Below are positions 58,869 to 64,000 of a stretch of DNA of 64,000 nucleotides, in pieces. Position numbers and translations under genes: made by a program. The DNA comes from Comamonas sp. lk (GTDB lineage: Bacteria; Pseudomonadota; Gammaproteobacteria; Burkholderiales; Burkholderiaceae_C): assembly GCF_900564145.1 (NCBI RefSeq), contig NZ_UOOB01000001.1, positions 1,614,754 through 1,678,753 of the forward strand, read 5' to 3'. The notes under the pieces were generated by a model. That model was not told the origin of the DNA. It searched no databases and saw nothing but the letters and a program-made list of their open reading frames with translations. How positions within the stretch are numbered: position 1 is the stretch's first letter; each line of letters starts with the position of its first letter.

Positions 58869-60230
58869 ATGAGTGCATCTGCAGCGGCATCCATGCCCCA
58901 GCCCGCCGCCACCAAGGCCCAACCCATCAGCAATGTGCAGGGCTGGCGGCGCCACTACCTCCTGCTGGTGCTGCTCTTCGTCTATGCCATGAGCATGATC
59001 GACCGGCAGATCATGGGCGTGCTGATCGAGCCTATCAAAAAGGAAATGGGCGTCTCCGACAGTGCCATGGGCTTGCTGACCGGGCTGGCGTTTGCGCTGT
59101 TCTACAGCATTCTGGCCGTGCCATTCGGGCGCTTTGCAGACCGTACCAATCGCCGCAATCTGATTGCCTGGTGCTGCGGTGCCTGGAGTATTGCCACGGG
59201 TCTGTGCGGCATGGCCGTCGGCTTTTGGTCGCTGACGGCGGCGCGCGTGGGCGTGGCCGTGGGCGAGGCCGGCAGCACCGCTGCATCGACCACCATGATT
59301 GCCGATGTCTACCCGCCAGAGCAGCGCAGCCGCGCCATGAGCGTGTTCAGTCTTGGCCCGCATCTGGGCTCTCTGGTGGGCCTGGGTGTGGGGGCCTGGA
59401 TTGCCCAGAACTATGGCTGGCGCACGGCTTTTCTGGCCTTGGCCGTGCCCGGAGTGCTGGCTGCCCTGATGCTGCGCCTGACTTGCCGCGAACCGGTGCG
59501 TGGCGCGCAAGATGCCAGGCCGGTGGTGCAGGCCGGCGTTGAAAAATTCTCGGAAGTGATGCTCTCCCTGCGCAGCAACAAGGCTTTTGTGGGCCTGGGG
59601 CTGGCGGGCATGCTGATGGCGTTTTCCGGCTACGCGATAGGCATGTGGAACACCGCCTTTCTGGTGCGCTCGCACGGTCTGCAACTCAAGGATGCCGGTG
59701 CCATCATGGGCTTTATCGGCGGACCGGCGGCGATTGTGGGCGCGCTGCTGAGCGGCTGGTTGACCGATGTGATGGCCAAGCGTGATGCGCGCTGGCAGAT
59801 CGGCATGCCGGTGCTGGGGATTTTGCTCTCCATCCCGCTGGGCCTGCTTTTCTATATCAACGATTCGCCGGCGCAGTGGCAGGTGGCGGGTTTGCAGATT
59901 CCACACTCCGTTGCCTACTACGGCGCCTTTGCCGTGTTCTCCAGCTTCTGGGCGGCACCGGTATTTGCCGCGCTGACGAATGTGATCGTCTCCACGCGGC
60001 TGGCGACGGCATTGTCTGTCTACAACCTGTTGTTGACTGCGGTGGGAGGCGGTTTGGGGCCGCTGGCCGTGGGCTTGCTCAGCGATGCTTTCATTGCCCG
60101 CGCAGGCAACGAATCCCTGCGCTGGGCACTGATCTGCATGCTTGGGTTTTACCTGCTGGGTGCGCTGATCTATGCCTTGAGCCTCAAGCCCTATGTGAGT
60201 CAGCTCAAAGCCAAAAAATCCATGGCGTGA
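58869..60230 (+). CDS. MFS transporter (spinster-like)
   Basis: The 453-residue protein has 12 predicted membrane spans and the MFS signature loop after TM2 (GRFADRTNRRNLIAW). An early MIDRQIMGVLIEPIKKEM segment is typical of the spinster-like MFS group found in aromatic and steroid catabolic operons. Its long hydrophilic N-terminus (Ala/Pro-rich) is cytoplasmic. It probably moves a steroid, bile acid or degradation product across the inner membrane; direction cannot be told. AAGGAGACAG precedes its ATG. A strong terminator follows. Confidence 0.87.
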   Translation: MSASAAASMPQPAATKAQPISNVQGWRRHYLLLVLLFVYAMSMIDRQIMGVLIEPIKKEMGVSDSAMGLLTGLAFALFYSILAVPFGRFADRTNRRNLIAWCCGAWSIATGLCGMAVGFWSLTAARVGVAVGEAGSTAASTTMIADVYPPEQRSRAMSVFSLGPHLGSLVGLGVGAWIAQNYGWRTAFLALAVPGVLAALMLRLTCREPVRGAQDARPVVQAGVEKFSEVMLSLRSNKAFVGLGLAGMLMAFSGYAIGMWNTAFLVRSHGLQLKDAGAIMGFIGGPAAIVGALLSGWLTDVMAKRDARWQIGMPVLGILLSIPLGLLFYINDSPAQWQVAGLQIPHSVAYYGAFAVFSSFWAAPVFAALTNVIVSTRLATALSVYNLLLTAVGGGLGPLAVGLLSDAFIARAGNESLRWALICMLGFYLLGALIYALSLKPYVSQLKAKKSMA

Positions 60231-60265
60231 TGCGCCTTTAAGCATTCGCCAAACCCACTGTCGAT

Positions 60266-60304
60266 GGCCAAGGCCCGCACCGGATGCGGGCTTTGGCCGT
60301 TTTC
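60266..60304 (+). terminator. Intrinsic terminator closing the thiolase-to-MFS unit
   Basis: GGCCAAGGCCCGCA / TGCGGGCTTTGGCC stem (14 bp, one G-U pair) and a TTTTC run, 36 bp after the transporter stop. Confidence 0.87.
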
Positions 60305-60402
60305 ATTTGTACCGGTGTTTTTCGCCCAGGCTTGGGGAATTTTCTGTAGGAACAGCGTCTGCGATCTGAGAGCATGGGCTAGCAAAAACTGAGGGTCTGT
60401 AC

Positions 60403-60420
60403 CCCGTCCAAGCGGACGAT
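60403..60420 (+). promoter_or_regulatory. Dyad site D, CCCGTC-N6-GACGAT (candidate TesR operator)
   Basis: CCCGTC CAAGCG GACGAT ends 74 bp before the acyl-CoA ligase start. The right half-site and the GTC core match sites A-C exactly. A GAATAT that could act as -10 lies about 20 bp downstream. Confidence 0.7.
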
Positions 60421-60494
60421 GAATGGGGGCTTGCGGCACCTGAATATGGCGGCAGCGGATAGCGAAGATTTCACAAGAACATGGAGACCTAGGA

Positions 60495-62132
60495 ATGAAG
60501 CGGACCTTCAATTTGGCAGACATTTTTGAGTTGGTGGTGCAGGCGGTGCCGGATCGCATTGCGTTCGGTTGCGGCGCGCAGCAGCTGACGTTTCGCCAGC
60601 TTGACGAGAGAGCCAATCAGTTGGGCAATGCCTTGCGTGCCCGCGGCATAGTGCGTGGCGACAACGTAGGCATTCAGCTCCACAACTGTGCCGAGTATCT
60701 GGAGACTTTTTTTGCCTGCACCAAGATTGGCGCCGTACCCGTCAACGTGAACTATCGCTACGTGGCCGATGAGCTGCAAGGCCTGTTCAACAGCCTGGAT
60801 CTGCGCGGTCTGGTCTATGGCGCAGACTTCGACGCTGCGGTGCTTGAGGTACTGCCCCAGGTGCCCACGCTGCGCCTAGTACTGCGCGTGTGCGACAACG
60901 CGGCAGAGCCGATGCTGGGCCTGCCCGCCAAGATGGTGGACTTTGAAGCCGTGCTGGCCCAGGGCTCCAGTCAACTGGTGGATGGCGAGCGCAGCGATGA
61001 CGATATCTTCATGCTGTGCACCGGCGGCACCACCGGTCTGCCCAAGGGCGTGATGTGGCCGCACAAGGCTTTGTTCATGGGTGCTCTGGGCGGTGGCGGC
61101 TACTACTTTCGCCGCCCGGCCATAGAGCAGCCCGAGGAACTGCTGGCCCTGGTGCCCAATGCCCCGGCGCTGGCCTATCTGGCAGCGGCCCCCCTCATGC
61201 ATGGTGCAGCCATGTGGGCCACGCTGATCAGCCTGTTCTCCGGTCATCCCGTGTATGTGAACGATCGCAAGAATTTCGATGCAGCCCATATGCTGGATCT
61301 GATCGAGCGGCACCAGATCAATGTGATCTCCGTGGTGGGCGATGCCATGGCCTTGCCCATCATCCAGGAACTGGAGGCCAACCCCGGCCGCTGGCAGCTC
61401 AAGTCGCTGATGATCTTCGGCAACGGCGGCGCGCTGTTCTCGCGCCATCTGCAGGAGCGTTTGCTGGTGCAGATGCCGCATCTACTGCTCAACAACGGCA
61501 TGGCCAGCTCGGAGTCCGGCGTGCTGGGCGGTGGCGAGAAATCGCCCGAAGGCGAAGGGCTGATGCGCATTGCTCCCCGACCCGATCTGAGCGTGATCTC
61601 CGAAGAGCTCAAGCTGCTGACGACGCCCGGTGCCGAAGGCACGCTGGCGCGCCGTGGTCACACGCCGCTTGGCTACTATGGCGATCCCAAGAAGACCGCC
61701 GAGACCTTTGTGAATATCGAGGGCAGCCGCTGGGTGTTGACGGGCGACAAGGCGCGCATCGATGCCTCGGGTGACTATCTGGTGCTGGGCCGTGGCTCGC
61801 AATGCATCAACACCGGAGGCGAAAAAGTCTACCCCGAAGAGGTGGAAGAGGCCGTGCGCCGCTACCTCGCCGTGCAGGACGTGATGGTAGTGGGGATTGC
61901 CGATGAGCGCTGGGGCAGCAAGGTGGCGGCCGTGATCCAGCTGCAACCGGGGCAGGCGTTCGATCTGCAGGAGATGGAGAAGGTCTGCCGCGCCAATCTG
62001 TCGGGCTACAAGCTGCCGCGCGCCGTCTTCATCGCCGGCGAACTCAAGCGCAGCCCGGCCGGCAAGGCCGATTACCGCTGGGCCAAGGGCTTTGCCGAAA
62101 CCCATGAGCCCGTGACGATGGCTGCCGCTTGA
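60495..62132 (+). CDS. Acyl-CoA synthetase (AMP-forming), steroid-acid CoA ligase candidate
   Basis: The 545-residue ANL-superfamily ligase has the P-loop MLCTGGTTGLPKGVMWPHKA, the A8 hinge region GDKARIDASGDYLVLGRGS, then INTGGEKVYPEEVEEAV. The A10 Lys is in RSPAGKADYRWAK. It activates a carboxylic acid as its CoA ester. The LPKGVMW variant and overall length resemble FadD19/FadD17-type steroid side-chain ligases. It stands alone between two terminators behind dyad site D, so it is probably co-regulated with the rest. ATG 60495 has GGAGACC upstream. Confidence 0.86.
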   Translation: MKRTFNLADIFELVVQAVPDRIAFGCGAQQLTFRQLDERANQLGNALRARGIVRGDNVGIQLHNCAEYLETFFACTKIGAVPVNVNYRYVADELQGLFNSLDLRGLVYGADFDAAVLEVLPQVPTLRLVLRVCDNAAEPMLGLPAKMVDFEAVLAQGSSQLVDGERSDDDIFMLCTGGTTGLPKGVMWPHKALFMGALGGGGYYFRRPAIEQPEELLALVPNAPALAYLAAAPLMHGAAMWATLISLFSGHPVYVNDRKNFDAAHMLDLIERHQINVISVVGDAMALPIIQELEANPGRWQLKSLMIFGNGGALFSRHLQERLLVQMPHLLLNNGMASSESGVLGGGEKSPEGEGLMRIAPRPDLSVISEELKLLTTPGAEGTLARRGHTPLGYYGDPKKTAETFVNIEGSRWVLTGDKARIDASGDYLVLGRGSQCINTGGEKVYPEEVEEAVRRYLAVQDVMVVGIADERWGSKVAAVIQLQPGQAFDLQEMEKVCRANLSGYKLPRAVFIAGELKRSPAGKADYRWAKGFAETHEPVTMAAA

Positions 62133-62185
62133 GCATCGGTAAGGTATAGAGATTTCCCACTCGTCGCGCCAGACGAAGGGTTTAC

Positions 62186-62209
62186 AGGAGGCTTAGGCCT
62201 CCTTTTTTT
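62186..62209 (+). terminator. Intrinsic terminator after the acyl-CoA ligase
   Basis: AGGAGGC-TTAG-GCCTCCT with a seven-T run, between the convergent ligase and amidohydrolase genes. Confidence 0.9.
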
Positions 62210-62253
62210 ATAGCTGCAACCCAATTCTATGAATGGGCTGCAGCCAGTTTTGA

Positions 62254-63972
62254 CTATGAAGCTGCGCCCAATTCGCTACGCTTGAGCAGGCGGCCGGGCA
62301 GGGCGGTGCTGGCCTGCCCATCCTGGTAGGTGATCTGACCGGACTTGATGGTGTAGCGGTAGCCGTCTGCGCCTTGCAGAAAACGGCGTCCGCCTGCGGG
62401 CAGATCCCTAACAATGGTGGGCGGCTGGATTTTCAAGGCCTGGAGGTCGATCACATTGAGATCGGCCAGCTTGCCTGTCTCCAGCGTTCCCCGGTCATGA
62501 AAGCCATAGAGTGAGGCCGGGCGTTGCGTCAGCCGCTGAATGGCATCTTCGATACTGAAGAGCTGGCTGTCGCGCACCCATTGTGTGAGAAGAAAGGTGG
62601 TGGCGCTGCCATCGCAGATCGTGCCTACGTGGGCACCGCCGTCACCCAGCGCCGGCACGGTATGCGGATGCTTGAGCAGCTCATGCAGGGCCGAGCAGTC
62701 GTTGTTGAGGTAGTTGGCCATGGGCAGGTAAACCAGGGCCTGGCCGTTCTGGCCCAGCATGAAGTCATACAGCCATTGCAGCGGCGGAACGCCCTGGGCC
62801 GCAGCCAGAGCTTGTACCGATTCCTCCGCCTTGGGCAGGTAGTTAGGCTGCTCGCCCTGCCAGGGATACATGGCCGCATAGTTGTGGCCGAAGTACTCCA
62901 TGAAGAGGTGGGGATTCCGATCTTGCTCGCCGAGTATGGCCTGGCGCACTTCGGGCCTGCTCAGGGCCTGCTGGCGCTGCGCGGGCGAGAGCTCGGCCAG
63001 GGCTGCATAGCTGGGGCGGCAGGAAAAAGGATTGAGCGTGCAGTCAAAGCCCATGAGCACGCCTACCGGGCGGTTGAGCACCTGGCCCATCACGGTCTGC
63101 CCTTGCCGGTTGGCTTGCTCTATCAGCTGCAGCAGCTGGCGGTGCAGTTCGGGCTTGTGCGGATACTGGATGACGCTCAACGTGCCTGCGCAGCCCGTGC
63201 TTTGGCAGACATCGGTGAGGATGGCGAACTCATCTTCGGTGTGGTCAAAGTCCGAAATCATCTGGAACACGCTGTTGGCATGGCCTTTGAGTGCCAGCCC
63301 CAGCTGGCGCAGCTCCTCGCCGGCCGCCTGGTACATGGGCGTGAACTCACCCGACTTGGAACGGTGCGCCATGGTGCGCGAGGTGGAAAGCCCTACGGCA
63401 CCGGCGGCAAGGCCCTGGCTTACCAGTTGCTGCATGGTGGCCAGGTCTTGTGCGCTGGCCGGTTCGCGGCGTACCGCGCGCTGGCCCATGGCATAGACGC
63501 GCAAGGGGCCGTGGGGTATGAGCGCAGCAATGTCCACGTCGTAGCTGCGCGCGGCCAGAGATTGCAGATACTGCGCAAAGCTCTCCCAGTTCCAGGGCAG
63601 GCCTTCGTGCAAGGCGGTGTCGGGTATGTCTTCCACGCCCTCCATCAGCTCGATCAGCACATCGCGGTCTGCCGGCCTGCAGGGTGCAAAGCCCACGCCA
63701 CAGTTGCCTATGACCGCCGTGGTCACCCCTTGCTGGGAGCTGGGCCAGAGCCGGTTGTCCCAGGTAGCCTGGCCGTCAAAGTGGGTGTGTACATCCACAA
63801 AGCCCGGTGTGACCAGCAGACCTGAGGCATCTATCTCCTGCTTGCCGGCCGGCAGCTGCGGGCCTATGGCGGCGATGTGCTCGCCGCGAATGCCTATGTC
63901 GGCGCAGAACGGCGGCCCGCCCGTGCCGTTGACTATGGTGCCGGAACGTATGACCAGGTCGAACTCTTGCAT
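62254..63972 (-). CDS. D-aminoacylase-family amidohydrolase
   Basis: The 572-residue metal-dependent amidohydrolase has the N-terminal urease-like sandwich (FDLVIRSGTIVNGTGGPPF), the HxH zinc motif PGFVDVHTHFDGQ, a later GHAN, and the late Asp/His segment ALGDGGAHVGTICDG. The C-terminal ADLNVIDL closes the sandwich. The family is annotated N-acyl-D-amino-acid deacylase, but many members act on other amides or cyclic imides. No signal peptide is visible, so it is cytoplasmic. ATG 63972 (AAGGAG upstream) is preferred to the longer frame at 63993. Near a steroid ligase it might cleave an amide-linked conjugate (inference). Confidence 0.84.
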   Translation of the reverse strand: MQEFDLVIRSGTIVNGTGGPPFCADIGIRGEHIAAIGPQLPAGKQEIDASGLLVTPGFVDVHTHFDGQATWDNRLWPSSQQGVTTAVIGNCGVGFAPCRPADRDVLIELMEGVEDIPDTALHEGLPWNWESFAQYLQSLAARSYDVDIAALIPHGPLRVYAMGQRAVRREPASAQDLATMQQLVSQGLAAGAVGLSTSRTMAHRSKSGEFTPMYQAAGEELRQLGLALKGHANSVFQMISDFDHTEDEFAILTDVCQSTGCAGTLSVIQYPHKPELHRQLLQLIEQANRQGQTVMGQVLNRPVGVLMGFDCTLNPFSCRPSYAALAELSPAQRQQALSRPEVRQAILGEQDRNPHLFMEYFGHNYAAMYPWQGEQPNYLPKAEESVQALAAAQGVPPLQWLYDFMLGQNGQALVYLPMANYLNNDCSALHELLKHPHTVPALGDGGAHVGTICDGSATTFLLTQWVRDSQLFSIEDAIQRLTQRPASLYGFHDRGTLETGKLADLNVIDLQALKIQPPTIVRDLPAGGRRFLQGADGYRYTIKSGQITYQDGQASTALPGRLLKRSELGAAS

Positions 63973-64000
63973 GACGCGATGTCTCCTTCGCAAAGCTTGC

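Overview
The window is high-GC betaproteobacterial DNA and looks like a Comamonas, most likely C. testosteroni or a close relative. It has two parts joined at a tRNA-Cys fragment. Positions 1 to about 22,123 are the right-hand (late) part of a lambda/HK97-like siphoprophage. Positions about 22,160 to 64,000 are a steroid-degradation region. The genus call rests on recognising the tesB-to-tesR steroid gene set (extradiol dioxygenase, IpdA/IpdB-type ring hydrolase, EchA20-type hydrolase, LuxR-type regulator) known from C. testosteroni. No database search was possible.

Prophage. Genes run left to right in the usual late order: terminase (small subunit tail, large subunit), portal, ClpP-like prohead protease, HK97-type capsid, connector and closure proteins, tail tube, tail chaperones with a -1 frameshift site, tape measure, tail-tip proteins, host-specificity protein J, an S74-chaperone tail fibre, two small membrane proteins (holin candidates), an M15 endolysin and an Rz/Rz1 spanin pair. 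Two non-structural cargo genes interrupt the tail module: a lipoprotein with its own terminator (8850-9482), and a minus-strand zinc-ribbon-like gene (13515-14051) flanked by a duplicated 46-48 bp segment. At the right end a minus-strand two-gene operon lies behind a textbook LexA box. The prophage ends in a 47-nt 3' fragment of tRNA-Cys (attR). The intact tRNA, integrase and early genes must lie left of the window.

Steroid region. It divides into transcription units: (1) 22338-25614, two SDRs, an NTF2-like protein and an old-yellow-enzyme homologue; (2) 25935-41339, tesB, ipdA/ipdB-type, crotonase, ipdC-type, echA20-type, a paired acyl-CoA dehydrogenase, thiolase, two Tat-exported amidases, an SDR and a second acyl-CoA dehydrogenase pair; (3) 41549-42823, SDR and MaoC-type hydratase; (4) 42964-45445, thiolase and the LuxR-type regulator tesR/teiR; (5) a diguanylate cyclase at 45843; (6) an alpha-methylacyl-CoA racemase on the minus strand, divergent from 49480-60230 (thiolase, bifunctional hydratase/dehydrogenase, two GMC oxidoreductases, a fused acyl-CoA dehydrogenase, an MFS transporter); (7) 60495-62132, an acyl-CoA ligase; and (8) a minus-strand D-aminoacylase-family amidohydrolase. 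Together these fit meta-cleavage of the aromatised A ring, CoA-dependent breakdown of the C/D rings, and beta-oxidation of a branched side chain. The A/B-ring oxygenases are not in the window.

Most notable regulatory observation: four intergenic sites share the dyad GTC-N6-GACGAT, each 56-74 bp upstream of the first gene of a unit (22254, 25846, 41475, 60403). A weaker fifth candidate lies at 49392. This is a candidate operator for the regulator encoded inside the cluster.
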